Origin: Brotonthovivens ammoniilytica
GTDB taxonomy: Bacteria > Bacillota > Clostridia > Lachnospirales > Lachnospiraceae
Length of the DNA stretch: 64,000 nt
Direction: 5' to 3'
Assembly: GCF_025566885.1 (NCBI RefSeq)
Contig: NZ_JAOQJQ010000003.1
Location: 1 to 64,000, forward strand
Made by a program: the position numbers and the translations under genes. Below the pieces are notes generated by a model. It did no database searches and was not told where the DNA came from. It worked only from the letters and a program-made list of their open reading frames with translations. Positions 1-11,576 of this stretch are shown piece after piece. Position 1 is the first letter of the stretch. Each line of letters begins with the position of its first letter.

Positions 1-77
<77 letters not shown>

Positions 78-262
78 AAATCGAGTAGGAGATATTTCAC
101 TGTTGAGTTATTAAGCAGAGCACTTAGGGAAAACGAGCCAAAGGCGAAGTTTGAAGTTAGTGCGAGCTTAGTTCGAAGGAACTTAGCGAAGGCGAGCCGG
201 AAGGGGAAGCCTGAGGTTAGTGAATCGAACTTCCTTGTGAAAGGAACTTAATAACAAAACTT

Positions 263-379
263 TCCGGTGGCGATGCGCCTAGGGGAAACACCCGTACCCA
301 TCCCGAACACGATGGTTAAGACCTAAGCGGCCGATGGTACTATGCTGGAGACGGCATGGGAGAGCAGGTGGCTGCCGGA
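263..379 (+). rRNA. rrf: 5S rRNA, placed between 16S and 23S
   Basis: About 117 bases that fold as a 5S rRNA: the terminal stem pairs TCCGGTGGC with GCTGCCGGA, and the loop with CCCGTACCCATCCCGAACACG is the conserved 5S core. It sits about 190 bases after the 16S end and just before tRNA-Ile. No second 5S is visible after the 23S gene, so this appears to be the only 5S of this operon. That order differs from the usual 16S-23S-5S. Confidence 0.93.
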
Positions 380-387
380 TTAGAAAT

Positions 388-461
<74 letters not shown>

Positions 462-489
462 TTTATAAAAAATAAAAAGAAACCCGAAT

Positions 490-562
490 GGGGGCATAGC
501 TCAGTTGGGAGAGCACCTGCCTTGCAAGCAGGGGGTCGAGAGTTCGAATCTCTCTGTCTCCA
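490..562 (+). tRNA. tRNA-Ala (TGC)
   Basis: Cloverleaf of 73 bases with anticodon TGC at 523-525 and no encoded CCA. It follows tRNA-Ile as in many rRNA operons, 28 bases apart. Confidence 0.96.
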
Positions 563-597
563 TTGCACGAAGCATCCCAAAAGATGCCAAGTGCTGA

Positions 598-623
598 TAT
601 GTACCTTGAAAACTTCATACAGA
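598..623 (+). other. 5' arm of the pre-23S processing stem
   Basis: This stretch is complementary to 3961-3986 on the far side of the 23S gene (core ACTTCATACAGA against TCTGTATGAAGT), with one mismatch and a few G-U pairs over about 26 pairs. Such long stems bracketing 23S rRNA are the usual RNase III processing stalk. The remainder of 624-868 is leader RNA with no gene that I can see. Confidence 0.75.
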
Positions 624-868
624 GATAATGAATTGATAAAACGTTTTGTGATCGAAAGATCATAAAACCTCAGATATATCAAGACATCCGAGAAATTTGT
701 CAGCAGAATGCAAATGAACATGAGCATCTGCAGACGAAAATGCAAACCAAACACAATCGTTGAAAAACGAAAACTCATTCTTGAATGAGAGCTGCGAAAG
801 CAGCAGACCCGCCTAAGTAGCTAACGCTATAGCGAACAGGAAGGGAGAGCGGAAAACGCTCGTAGCAA

Positions 869-3753
<2,885 letters not shown>

Positions 3754-3960
3754 AAAAAGGGAAGAAAGCGGGTTCCTGAAACCGGGAGCACAGGGAAGAA
3801 AAGTTATTTTCTGAGCTGTGGGAGCTGGTTGAAGGAAAGGCATTTGCAGAGCAAATGGCACCGAGAAAGCGAAGCTTTTGAGGTGACCCGGTTTCAAAAA
3901 AGGAAAATGGTTTTAGTGAATCGAACTTCCTTAAATATGTCTGGAATGCTTTCACGGAAA

Positions 3961-3986
3961 TCTGTATGAAGTTTTGAAGGTATATG
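3961..3986 (+). other. 3' arm of the pre-23S processing stem
   Basis: Pairs with 598-623 (see that entry). Just upstream, 3917-3932 repeats TGAATCGAACTTCCTT, which also occurs at 220-235 in the 16S-5S spacer. The two spacers therefore share sequence, as rRNA operon spacers that have recombined often do. Confidence 0.7.
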
Positions 3987-4004
3987 AAATAAGATAGTAC
4001 CTGA

Positions 4005-4076
<72 letters not shown>

Positions 4077-4084
4077 TTAGGAAA

Positions 4085-4116
4085 ATCTGTAAACACTAAT
4101 GTTTACAGATTTTTTA
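4085..4116 (+). terminator. Terminator of the rRNA operon
   Basis: Perfect 10-bp stem ATCTGTAAAC / GTTTACAGAT with a 6-base loop, followed by TTTTTT. Ends the 16S-to-tRNA-Asn transcript. Confidence 0.9.
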
Positions 4117-4151
4117 TGCTATAAGGAGATTTTCTCAGTCCCTTTTTGGCT

Positions 4152-4187
4152 TTGCAAGTATTGCAGATAAAATACTTGCAATATAAT
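4152..4187 (+). promoter_or_regulatory. Palindrome plus -10 box before the second tRNA unit
   Basis: A perfect 11-bp inverted repeat (TTGCAAGTATT at 4152-4162, AATACTTGCAA at 4171-4181) directly abuts TATAAT at 4182-4187. TTGCAG at 4161 could be a -35 but with only a 15-base spacer. The arrangement looks like a promoter for the tRNA-Glu to tRNA-Arg unit with a possible operator, since no T-run follows as a terminator would need. Which protein would bind is unknown. Confidence 0.5.
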
Positions 4188-4252
4188 TGGATGTATGATA
4201 ATATTAACTTCGTTGCTGAGAGTAATATTGTGTAAGATAAATGAATGATTAT

Positions 4253-4324
4253 GGCTCCATGGTCAAGCGGTTAAGACATCGCCCTTTCACGGCGGTAACA
4301 CGGGTTCGATTCCCGTTGGAGTCA
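4253..4324 (+). tRNA. tRNA-Glu (TTC)
   Basis: Cloverleaf of 72 bases. Acceptor GGCTCCA pairs with TGGAGTC, anticodon TTC at 4286-4288. First gene of the second tRNA unit. Confidence 0.95.
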
Positions 4325-4384
4325 TTTGAGCAGATTAGCTGCAGATCAGCAGGTTATCGGTTTTAAGTCCGATTATCGGCTTAT

Positions 4385-4458
4385 GGACCTTTAGCTCAGT
4401 TGGTTAGAGCAACCGGCTCATAACCGGTCGGTCCTGGGTTCGAGTCCCCGAAGGTCCA
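4385..4458 (+). tRNA. tRNA-Met (CAT)
   Basis: Cloverleaf of 74 bases with anticodon CAT. Acceptor GGACCTT pairs fully with AAGGTCC, so the first base pair is formed and this is not the initiator type. A lysidine-modified tRNA-Ile2 cannot be excluded from sequence alone. Confidence 0.9.
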
Positions 4459-4480
4459 CTTAAAAACAAAAGAAACATAT

Positions 4481-4554
4481 GGCCTAGTGGCTCAGTTGGT
4501 TAGAGCGCCGCCCTGTCACGGCGGAGGTCGTCGGTTCGAGTCCGATCTGGGTCG
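4481..4554 (+). tRNA. tRNA-Asp (GTC)
   Basis: Cloverleaf of 74 bases, anticodon GTC, discriminator G73, which is the aspartate identity base. Confidence 0.95.
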
Positions 4555-4558
4555 TTAA

Positions 4559-4631
4559 GGGATCTTAGCTCAGCTGGGAGAGCATCTGCCTTACAAGCAG
4601 AGGGTCACAGGTTCGAGCCCTGTAGGTCCCA
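4559..4631 (+). tRNA. tRNA-Val (TAC)
   Basis: Cloverleaf of 73 bases, anticodon TAC, only 4 bases after tRNA-Asp, so clearly co-transcribed. Confidence 0.95.
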
Positions 4632-4659
4632 TACCTGTACGGAAAAAGTGCAGGGAAAT

Positions 4660-4743
4660 GCCGGCGTGGCGGAACTGGCAGACGCGCAGGACTTAAAATC
4701 CTGTGGTGGCGACATCGTACCGGTTCGATTCCGGTCGCCGGCA
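4660..4743 (+). tRNA. tRNA-Leu (TAA)
   Basis: Type II tRNA of 84 bases with a long variable arm. Acceptor GCCGGCG pairs with CGCCGGC and the anticodon is TAA. Confidence 0.95.
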
Positions 4744-4758
4744 TTTAAAACAGAATAT

Positions 4759-4832
4759 GTGTGTGTAGCTCAGCTGGATAGAGCACTTGGCTACGGACCA
4801 AGGTGTCGGGAGTTCGAATCTTCTCACGCACG
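4759..4832 (+). tRNA. tRNA-Arg (ACG)
   Basis: Cloverleaf of 74 bases, anticodon ACG (read as ICG after A34 deamination). Last gene of the six-tRNA unit. Confidence 0.94.
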
Positions 4833-4843
4833 TAACAAAAGAG

Positions 4844-4882
4844 GGTGCCGCAGGATCATTATTTTAGATGGTTCTGCGGTAC
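4844..4882 (+). repeat. Hairpin after the tRNA unit, GAGGGTGCCGC type
   Basis: A 15-bp stem with G-U pairs (GTGCCGCAGGATCAT against ATGGTTCTGCGGTAC). It begins with GAGGGTGCCGC, the same 11 bases that open the hairpin at 23841, so both may belong to one palindromic repeat family. No clear T-run follows. The rest of 4883-5036 holds nothing I recognise. Confidence 0.5.
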
Positions 4883-5036
4883 TTTCATTATTATCGGTAT
4901 TAAAAACGCTGAGGCCTTTGATATGTCCAGAACTCTGGGTGCATTTCATTTACGGCTACAGCGATTTTTTGTCTCCTTTTTCTTTTTTATTATGTACAGG
5001 AAAAATATCTTCCTGTTAATGAGATTATATAAATCT

Positions 5037-5957
5037 TTAGTAGAGAACAATTCCATATTCTGCATCTGCCAGAAATTCAGGTCTTCCATATTCTATCAGG
5101 ATATCGTGAAGGACGCTGATAGACTGGGAGATATCTTTTTTCTTGTGATATACCAGATGAAAATTTCTGTCCCATTCGTAGTTTCCGTTCATAAAAATCT
5201 GTACATCATGATTTTTGATTTCTTTTTCAAACAACCGCACAGAAGCAATAGTCAGCAGGTTTTGCTGCATGACAGCAGTTTTCAATGAATCAATATCGCA
5301 GGTTTCCCAGCGTACATCAATATTAATATGGTGTTCGGTAAGATAGGATTCCATCATTGTGCGTGTGCCGCTTCCGGCCTCACGCAGAGCAAAAGAATAG
5401 TTTGACAAATCTTTCAATGTCACTCGTTTTTTCCCTGCTAACGGATGGGTGCTGCTACAGATGAGAACCAGATAATCTGAAATCAGCGGCATACTGATAA
5501 GTTCATTGTTTTTAACGGATCCTTCGATGAGGCCCACATCTAAATTAGATTTTAAAAGTTTTTCTTCTACTGATGCGGTATTCCCTGAATATGAAAAAAT
5601 ATCCAGATGAGGAAGGCGTGTGGTGAGCTGAGTTAAAATATCAGGAAGCAGACAGGTACTGATTGTCAGTGTAGCGCCAATTCGAAGCTGCTGTGTTTTA
5701 TTGATCTGCAGCATAGCGTGTTCTAGCGTGTCAAACTCTGCTACAACATGTCTGGCATAGCTCAACAGGTATCTGCCATGTTCCGTAATATAAAGTTTTT
5801 GTGCGATTCTTTCAAAAAGCAGCACATTATAATGCTCCTCAAGTTCCCGGATAATCTGACTGACTGTTGGCTGAGAGAGAAAAAATTTAGAAGCAGTCAT
5901 ACTCATTTTTCCACTGTCGGCAACTTCAATAAATACACGTAAATGGCGTATTGTCAT
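5037..5957 (-). CDS. LysR-family regulator, divergent from the first flavoprotein
   Basis: About 306 residues, normal for the family. An N-terminal winged helix-turn-helix covers residues 1-60 (ASKFFLSQPTVSQIIRELEE), followed by a periplasmic-binding-like effector domain. I choose the start MTIRHLRVF because GGAGGAAAAAT lies just upstream; an in-frame extension further upstream has no ribosome site. It is divergent from the flavoprotein gene at 6098 across a 140-base gap, the classic arrangement in which a LysR protein controls the neighbouring gene and itself. The likely inducer is the substrate of the neighbouring pathway, which is inference. Confidence 0.9.
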   Translation of the reverse strand: MTIRHLRVFIEVADSGKMSMTASKFFLSQPTVSQIIRELEEHYNVLLFERIAQKLYITEHGRYLLSYARHVVAEFDTLEHAMLQINKTQQLRIGATLTISTCLLPDILTQLTTRLPHLDIFSYSGNTASVEEKLLKSNLDVGLIEGSVKNNELISMPLISDYLVLICSSTHPLAGKKRVTLKDLSNYSFALREAGSGTRTMMESYLTEHHINIDVRWETCDIDSLKTAVMQQNLLTIASVRLFEKEIKNHDVQIFMNGNYEWDRNFHLVYHKKKDISQSISVLHDILIEYGRPEFLADAEYGIVLY

Positions 5958-6097
5958 AATATTTTTCCTCCGGTTAAAATGATACTGTGATATATGAATT
6001 TGACCTGCAGCAATTAAGACATATTTTAGCATTTTACAGAATCGGGTGCAAGTGATAGGATAAATGCAGGTAAACAGTGTTATCGGGGGATAAAGAT

Positions 6098-7777
6098 ATG
6101 AATCTGCAACAATGTGGAAAAGTGGAAAAAGTAGATTTTCTTATTATCGGGGGAGGGATTGGCGGTCTGCAGGCGGCAATTACCGGTGCCCGGCTGGGGC
6201 TTGACACTCTGGTTGTAGAAAAAGCTGATACCAGGCGTTCTGGATGTGCTGCTAATGGAAATGATCATTTCGCCTGTTATATTCCTGAATATCACGGAAA
6301 AAATTTTGATTTTGCGGTCAGGGAAATGTCCAATACAATGGACGGAGGTTCCTGGCAGGATATGAGTATGCTGAAAACCTGGATGGCAAGGAGTTATGAG
6401 GTTGTACAGGCCTGGGAATCTTATGGAATCTGTATGCGTCCCAATGGCAGCTGGAATTTTGAGGGGCATACGTTTCCGGGACAGCAGAGTTATCATTTAA
6501 AATATGAGGGAAGCAATATTAAGAAGCTTCTGACAGCAGAAGCGTTACGTTCTGGCAGCAGAATTATGAATAAGACAGCTGTTTGTGAGATTTTGACCAA
6601 TGGGGCAGGCAAAGTGATTGGGGCCATGGGGATCCGGATGGACAAAGAAGAGCCGGAACTGGTATTATTTCAGGCAAAATCTACTCTGCTTGCAACGGGA
6701 CTGGTTTCCAGACTTTATCCGGGGGTAAATCCGGCTTTTTTGTTTAATACGCCAAGCTGTCCGGCTTCTACAGGCAGCGGCCATGCAATGGCCTACCGGG
6801 CGGGAGCACGGTTAATCAATCTGGATATTCCGGCTGTTCATATTGGGCCCAAGTATTTTGAACGTGGGGGTAAGGGGAGCTGGATCGGTCTCATTTCAGA
6901 TATTTATGGAAGGAGTATCGGACCATATATGAAGATCCCCTCCAGAAAGATGGGAGATATTACTCCTGATATCTGGCCGGATATTTTTTTGGAAAAAGCA
7001 AAGGATGGTACAGGGCCGGTTTATATGAACTGTACACATACCGGGGAAGCGGATTTGGCTTATATGAATGATAATTTTGAAAAGGACGGAATTGATTCAC
7101 TGGCAGATTATATCAGACAGAACAGGGTGGATGTATCCAAAGATCTGATGGAGTTTTCTTTTTATGGGATGGATTTTGTTCATAGAGGAATTGAAATCCG
7201 GGAAGATGCATCAGCGACACTGGAAAATTTGTATGCTGCCGGATATGCAGTGGGAAATGTAAATGGTCATTCAACTGCGGCCGCTGTATTTGGAATGATT
7301 GCAGCTGAGTCAGCCTTCAGGAAGAATGCAGCAATTGACTGGGAGGAAATTGAAAATCATCCCGTTATGAGAGAAAAAACAGCGTTGATTAATGGGATGT
7401 TAGAGCGTGGAGAACATGGGGCACACTGGAGAGAAGCCAATGGCACTCTTCAAAGCATTATGAAAGATTATGCCGGGTATGAAGGGCGTTCTGAGACAAT
7501 GCTGACTGCCGGGATTTCCTATATCAGACATTTGAAAGACATGGCAGAAGAACAGATGGGGGCGGCAGATGCGCATGAATTAATGCGGGCTCTTGAAGTG
7601 TTTGATATGCTGGATTTAGGCGAGGCGGTATTTTATATGAGCAGAAACCGAAAAGAGACAAGAGAACTGCACAGAAGAACGGACTATCCACAAGAGGACC
7701 ATACCCTTAAAAACCAGTATCAGACCATTGAAAAAACATCAGATGGAATACAATTGGGATTTAGAAAAAGAGGATAG
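6098..7777 (+). CDS. AprA/FrdA-like FAD oxidoreductase, paralogue 1
   Basis: About 559 residues of the succinate dehydrogenase/fumarate reductase/adenylylsulfate reductase flavoprotein superfamily. A dinucleotide-binding GGGIGG lies at residues 18-23, the second FAD contact (LYAAGYAVGN) lies near residue 390, and the C-terminal NRKETRELHRRTDYP matches the family tail (NRKESRGxHxRxDYP). The segment ADTRRSGCAANGNDHFACY resembles AprA more than fumarate reductase. It is clearly paralogous to 9855-11531. No sulfate-reduction genes are present, so adenylylsulfate is an unlikely substrate. A redox step on a phenolic or alicyclic intermediate is my inference. Start: ATG after CGGGGGATAAAG; a start 21 bases upstream is possible. 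The electron partner may be the ferredoxin at 9610. Confidence 0.85.
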   Translation: MNLQQCGKVEKVDFLIIGGGIGGLQAAITGARLGLDTLVVEKADTRRSGCAANGNDHFACYIPEYHGKNFDFAVREMSNTMDGGSWQDMSMLKTWMARSYEVVQAWESYGICMRPNGSWNFEGHTFPGQQSYHLKYEGSNIKKLLTAEALRSGSRIMNKTAVCEILTNGAGKVIGAMGIRMDKEEPELVLFQAKSTLLATGLVSRLYPGVNPAFLFNTPSCPASTGSGHAMAYRAGARLINLDIPAVHIGPKYFERGGKGSWIGLISDIYGRSIGPYMKIPSRKMGDITPDIWPDIFLEKAKDGTGPVYMNCTHTGEADLAYMNDNFEKDGIDSLADYIRQNRVDVSKDLMEFSFYGMDFVHRGIEIREDASATLENLYAAGYAVGNVNGHSTAAAVFGMIAAESAFRKNAAIDWEEIENHPVMREKTALINGMLERGEHGAHWREANGTLQSIMKDYAGYEGRSETMLTAGISYIRHLKDMAEEQMGAADAHELMRALEVFDMLDLGEAVFYMSRNRKETRELHRRTDYPQEDHTLKNQYQTIEKTSDGIQLGFRKRG

Positions 7778-7799
7778 TCAGGAGACGTACGACAATTTT

Positions 7800-8336
7800 A
7801 TGAAATATGAAAAGTCAAAACAAAAAATTAGAGAATCTTTTATACGGTTATATTCAAAATATGATATTAATGAGATTAGTATAATTATGTTGTGTGAAAA
7901 CTCAAGAGTATCAAGAAGCACTTTTTATCGGTATTACAGTGATATTTATGAAGTTTTAGAAGAGATTGGAAATGGAATACTTGATAAATTTATAAAGATT
8001 AGAGCCAATCGCTGCCGTAACAGTTTTTCCAATACAAAGGATTATATTCAGGAATTGTTGAATTGTATCAATCAAAATGCAGATTTTATATATTGTATTT
8101 TAGTAAAAGAAAGAAATGGACTTTTTCTATGTAAATGGAAAAAGATCATCCGTCAGGATTTATCTGAAAAGTATACAAAAGACCATAAGCAGGGAGAAGC
8201 TATATTGTTGAAATTAGAAATGATTGTTTATGGAGTTTTGGGAGTTTTTTCGTATTGGCTGAGTCATAAAAGCAGTTGTTCAGATCAACTGGTTCTTTCT
8301 GCCTTGATTGATATCTGGGATCACGGGAAAATATAA
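7800..8336 (+). CDS. TetR-like regulator
   Basis: About 178 residues. The helix-turn-helix near residues 20-50 (SRVSRSTFYRYYSDIYEVLE) has the TetR F-Y-x-Y-F-like signature, followed by an all-helical, weakly conserved ligand domain. The start at 7800 follows an AGGAG at 7780-7784. A TTG at 7728 would overlap the flavoprotein gene by 50 bases and is less likely. It has lower GC than its neighbours and resembles the TetR gene at 29012. It probably controls the hydrolase at 8440 or the flavoprotein; targets are not visible. Confidence 0.75.
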   Translation: MKYEKSKQKIRESFIRLYSKYDINEISIIMLCENSRVSRSTFYRYYSDIYEVLEEIGNGILDKFIKIRANRCRNSFSNTKDYIQELLNCINQNADFIYCILVKERNGLFLCKWKKIIRQDLSEKYTKDHKQGEAILLKLEMIVYGVLGVFSYWLSHKSSCSDQLVLSALIDIWDHGKI

Positions 8337-8439
8337 ACTGAGACATAATATCCGAATTTGTTCTGTTCTTCAAGTTTTTTTCTGATTAAAATAAATAACA
8401 TCATAAGATTGATATGCAGAAAAAAGGAGGAGGTATTTT

Positions 8440-9270
8440 ATGTCTGAGTTACAAAGGGTTAATGTCCCTAAAGGAAGTGAAAGCAAACCTTATTTTAAGT
8501 ACTTTATGAGAAATATGGCGCCTGTTCCACAGGAAAAGCTGGATATGTTAAGCAGAGGTCCCGCAGATACTAAAAAAGCGTTAAAGCTTGATGACAGGGC
8601 AAAATTGTTTGAACCGGGTTATCTGCCGATGGAAGTAGGGTATGCATATTTTGATGATGGCTCAGCTGTGGTGGCTAATAAAACATTTTGCAGGGGTGTA
8701 ACAGGAGAGATGCTTCAGTGGTATTTTGCATGGCATCCTATTGAGCCGTTAAGATATGCGGTATGGGATCCATTTGATCACTATGATTCAGTTGTTTCTG
8801 ATGAGGTTCTTCATAGATTACTTGATCCGGACATTTCTATTGCAGATAAATGTTTTAACAGTGATCAGCTGGTTACGGAATCTCTGGTTATGGGTGCACC
8901 TGGTGTACCGATTATGATTCATTTTAGACGGCCGTCGGAATATGGTATGGATGATCATGTTTTAGAAACAAAACAAGTTTCGTTTATTGTATGTGCTAAT
9001 TGTGAAATAAAGACTCCAGAGGGACATCCGGATGTCCCGGTATTTATGCTGCATACAGCAAGAGATATAGAAGAGGGATGTGAACTTAGAAGCAGGTTCT
9101 GGTTAGGCTGTCATGTGATTAATGGTGAGGCGAAGTGTATGCTTCCGCCAGGAGTGAGGTTTCCGGAGGAAACGGCAAAACAGCTGCTTGGTCACAACTT
9201 TAATGAATTTACAAATCTTGCCGCTATTTTGCCGGAATTATATAATGAAAATAAAAATAAATGGGAATAA
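8440..9270 (+). CDS. Phloretin hydrolase / DAPG hydrolase (PhlG-type) homologue
   Basis: 276 residues. By recall of the family, this resembles phloretin hydrolase of Eubacterium ramulus and bacterial 2,4-diacetylphloroglucinol hydrolase, zinc-dependent C-C hydrolases that cleave an acyl group from a phloroglucinol ring. Candidate zinc ligands are H114 (WDPFDHY), E147 and H252. The last lies in H-N-F-N-E-F, and the same H-[DN]-x-N-E-F motif occurs in the paralogues at 27172 and 29755. A likely reaction is phloretin to phloroglucinol plus 3-(4-hydroxyphenyl)propionate, or a related acylphenol. A strong AAAGGAGGAGG site precedes the start, and a terminator follows at 9397. It is likely cytoplasmic, as no signal peptide is seen. 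Confidence 0.82.
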   Translation: MSELQRVNVPKGSESKPYFKYFMRNMAPVPQEKLDMLSRGPADTKKALKLDDRAKLFEPGYLPMEVGYAYFDDGSAVVANKTFCRGVTGEMLQWYFAWHPIEPLRYAVWDPFDHYDSVVSDEVLHRLLDPDISIADKCFNSDQLVTESLVMGAPGVPIMIHFRRPSEYGMDDHVLETKQVSFIVCANCEIKTPEGHPDVPVFMLHTARDIEEGCELRSRFWLGCHVINGEAKCMLPPGVRFPEETAKQLLGHNFNEFTNLAAILPELYNENKNKWE

Positions 9271-9396
9271 ACAGCTGTTTTAGGCAGGATATTGAGAAAT
9301 ACGAATAGTTTAAATCCTGAAAATAGCAGTGTTACCAGCTGAATGTTTTGGTGTTCGGATCATAATTCTTACTTGCTGTTCTTATTCCATCTGATG

Positions 9397-9454
9397 AAAA
9401 AAGCGATTGATTGTACAGTGTAATTCATTACAGATACAGTCAGCCGCTTTTTTT
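9397..9454 (+). terminator. Terminator after the PhlG-type hydrolase
   Basis: Long hairpin: AAAAAAGCG pairs with CGCTTTTTT and an inner TGATTGTA pairs with TACAGTCA. The run of T ends the hydrolase transcript. Confidence 0.8.
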
Positions 9455-9472
9455 GTGTCTTCATAGATTTTC

Positions 9473-9526
9473 CTGATAGGTGCTATCAGAAGTTCCTATT
9501 TTACAACTAAGTTACCGAAAGGTAAT
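9473..9526 (+). promoter_or_regulatory. Two small palindromes before the ferredoxin operon
   Basis: In the 155 bases between the terminator and the ferredoxin gene there is a perfect 7-bp inverted repeat CTGATAG-GTG-CTATCAG (9473-9489) and a TTACC-GAAA-GGTAA hairpin (9513-9526). The first could be an operator for one of the local regulators. I see no convincing sigma-70 or sigma-54 promoter here. Confidence 0.35.
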
Positions 9527-9609
9527 ATTGATGTAGATGATAATTATCACAGAGATCTGCAGAAGCGGTGCACAATCTGCGGAAGTAAGAATTTATAGGA
9601 GGTGCTGTT

Positions 9610-9855
9610 ATGCCGCCGGTAATAGAAAAAACAAAATGTAAGAAATGCGGTTACTGCGCACAGATCTGTCCTTTGGATGTAATTAAGATGACAGAAACAG
9701 AACTTGGAACAGATATTGATGTAAAATATCCGGATGAATGCTGGCATTGCAGAGCATGTGAGAAGGACTGCCCGGAACATGCGATTTCAATGAGATATCC
9801 GCTGTCGCATATGATGCTTCATATGGAACCACAACAGAAAAGGGGGAAATCATAA
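9610..9855 (+). CDS. AprB-like ferredoxin, two [4Fe-4S] clusters
   Basis: 81 residues with two 4Fe-4S motifs: C10-x2-C13-x2-C16-x3-C20-P and C44-x2-C47-x2-C50-x3-C54-P. The overall layout, including KYPDECWHCRACEKDCP, matches the N-terminal part of adenylylsulfate reductase beta subunit, but the AprB C-terminal tail is missing. Its stop codon overlaps the start of the flavoprotein gene by one base (TAATG), so the two are translationally coupled and almost surely form an AprBA-like complex passing electrons between flavin and a cellular ferredoxin pool. The start follows AGGAGGTGCTGTT. Confidence 0.9.
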   Translation: MPPVIEKTKCKKCGYCAQICPLDVIKMTETELGTDIDVKYPDECWHCRACEKDCPEHAISMRYPLSHMMLHMEPQQKRGKS

Positions 9856-11531
9856 TGCCGGTTAAAGTTAGAGAAGAGATCGTAAAGACAGAGTTTTTAA
9901 TTGCAGGCGGAGGAATCGGAGGCCTGCAGGCAGCCATTACAGCCGCAGGTCTTGGGGTGGATACGGTTGTGGCTGAAAAGGCAGATACCAGACGTTCCGG
10001 CTGTGGAGCTAACGGAAATGATCATTTTGCCTGTTATATACCAGAGTGTCATGGGGATGATTTTGAGCGGGTAGTAAGAGAAATCAATATGACAATGGAT
10101 GGAGGTCCATGGCAGGATCAGATTATGCTTCGAACCTGGTTAAAAAGGAGCTTTGATGTCATTCAGCTATGGGAAAAGCTGGGCATAAAAATGCGGCCTG
10201 CGGGAAAATGGAATTTTGAAGGGCATTCTCTGCCGGGACAGCAGCGATATCATCTAAAGTTTGACGGTTCCAATCAAAAAAAGGTTCTCACAGATACGGC
10301 CAGAAAAAATGGGGCCCGTATTATGAATAAAATGCTGATCCATGATGTGCTTGTAAACCGGGAAGGCCGAGTTACAGGAGCTATTGGTATTGATGTAAGC
10401 AGGGATGAGCCGGAAGTAGTATTGTTCCAGGCAAAGGCTGTTTTGCTGGCACCGGGAATGGCTGCCAGACTGTATCCAGGTATAACACCGGCATATATGT
10501 TTAATACCCCCTGCTGTCCCGCTGTAACCGGCAGTGGTCATGCTATGGGATACCGGGCAGGGGCGAAGCTTGTAAATATTGATGTGCCTCAGGGACATGC
10601 GGGACCGAAGTATTTTGCCCGGGGCGGAAAAGGTACCTGGATCGGTGTGACAAGTGATTTAAGAGGTGAATGTGTGGCCCCATATAATACAAAGCCTTCC
10701 CGGGAAACCGGAGATGTGGTTGCGGATGTGTGGCCTTCCGTATTCCGGGATAAAATGATTGACGGAACAGGCCCTGCATTTATGAACTGCACAGAAACAC
10801 CAAAGCAGGATCTGGAGTATATGCTTTATACCGGATTTGTCAGTGAAGGAATAGATTCTATTACCGATTATCTAGAACAGCATCAGATTGATCTTAGAGA
10901 ATCTATGGTGGAATTTGGTTCTTATAATCCCACAATGAGTCAGAAAGGTCTGGAAACAGACGAACATGCGGCAACCAGTCTTCCTGGATTGTATGCGGCG
11001 GGAAATGCTGTGGGCAATTCCAGCGGAAATGTAACCGGAGCGGCTGTATTTGGTATGATTGCAGGTGAATCTGCAGCTGAATATGTGAAACAGGCAGAGT
11101 TTGAAGATATCTCAGATCATCCGTGGATTTCAGATCATATACAGTTTTATTCAGATCTTTTAAGCAGAAAAGGGGCTCACTGGAAAGAAGCGGCCTCCAC
11201 GCTTCAGAATATTATGAATGATTATGCAGGGCTTAATGTGCGGTCAGAGGACATCTTAAGTACGGGTCTTGCTTATCTGCGGCAGTTAAAAGAGTATGCC
11301 CGCCGGGAGCTTTCAGCCGGAAATTCCCATGAGTTGATGCGTACCCTTGAAGTAATGGATATGATTGATCTGGGTGAACCGATCTTTTTAACTGCATTAA
11401 ACAGAAAAGAGACTAGAGGCCAGCATAGACGTTCGGACTATACATATACAAACCTGCTGTTAAATAATAAATTTCAGACAATTTATAAAAGCGGTGATGA
11501 GGCTGTGATGGAGTTCAGAAATCGAAGGTAG
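9855..11531 (+). CDS. AprA/FrdA-like FAD oxidoreductase, paralogue 2
   Basis: 558 residues, same family and layout as 6098-7777: GGGIGG near residue 17, ADTRRSGCGANGNDHFACY, the FAD contact GLYAAGNAVGNSSGN, and the tail NRKETRGQHRRSDY. It is coupled to the AprB-like ferredoxin by a TAATG overlap. By eye more than half of positions are identical between the paralogues, so this is a local duplication with divergence. Possible roles are reduction or oxidation of a phenolic or cyclohexanone intermediate in the cytoplasm. The substrate cannot be read from the sequence. A GntP permease follows after 45 bases, so the operon combines uptake with redox chemistry. Confidence 0.87.
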   Translation: MPVKVREEIVKTEFLIAGGGIGGLQAAITAAGLGVDTVVAEKADTRRSGCGANGNDHFACYIPECHGDDFERVVREINMTMDGGPWQDQIMLRTWLKRSFDVIQLWEKLGIKMRPAGKWNFEGHSLPGQQRYHLKFDGSNQKKVLTDTARKNGARIMNKMLIHDVLVNREGRVTGAIGIDVSRDEPEVVLFQAKAVLLAPGMAARLYPGITPAYMFNTPCCPAVTGSGHAMGYRAGAKLVNIDVPQGHAGPKYFARGGKGTWIGVTSDLRGECVAPYNTKPSRETGDVVADVWPSVFRDKMIDGTGPAFMNCTETPKQDLEYMLYTGFVSEGIDSITDYLEQHQIDLRESMVEFGSYNPTMSQKGLETDEHAATSLPGLYAAGNAVGNSSGNVTGAAVFGMIAGESAAEYVKQAEFEDISDHPWISDHIQFYSDLLSRKGAHWKEAASTLQNIMNDYAGLNVRSEDILSTGLAYLRQLKEYARRELSAGNSHELMRTLEVMDMIDLGEPIFLTALNRKETRGQHRRSDYTYTNLLLNNKFQTIYKSGDEAVMEFRNRR

Positions 11532-11576
11532 CATTTAAAAACTGCAGAATCAGGAATTTTAGACGGGAGAAAAAGA

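Noticed and set aside
4648..5288. Open frames spanning the tRNA-Leu/Arg genes and the tail of the LysR gene
   Set aside because: They run across tRNA genes or are antisense to the LysR coding region.
6098..11531. Sulfate respiration (AprBA)
   Set aside because: Only AprA/AprB-like subunits are present, one duplicated, among catabolic genes. No sat, dsr or qmo genes are seen.
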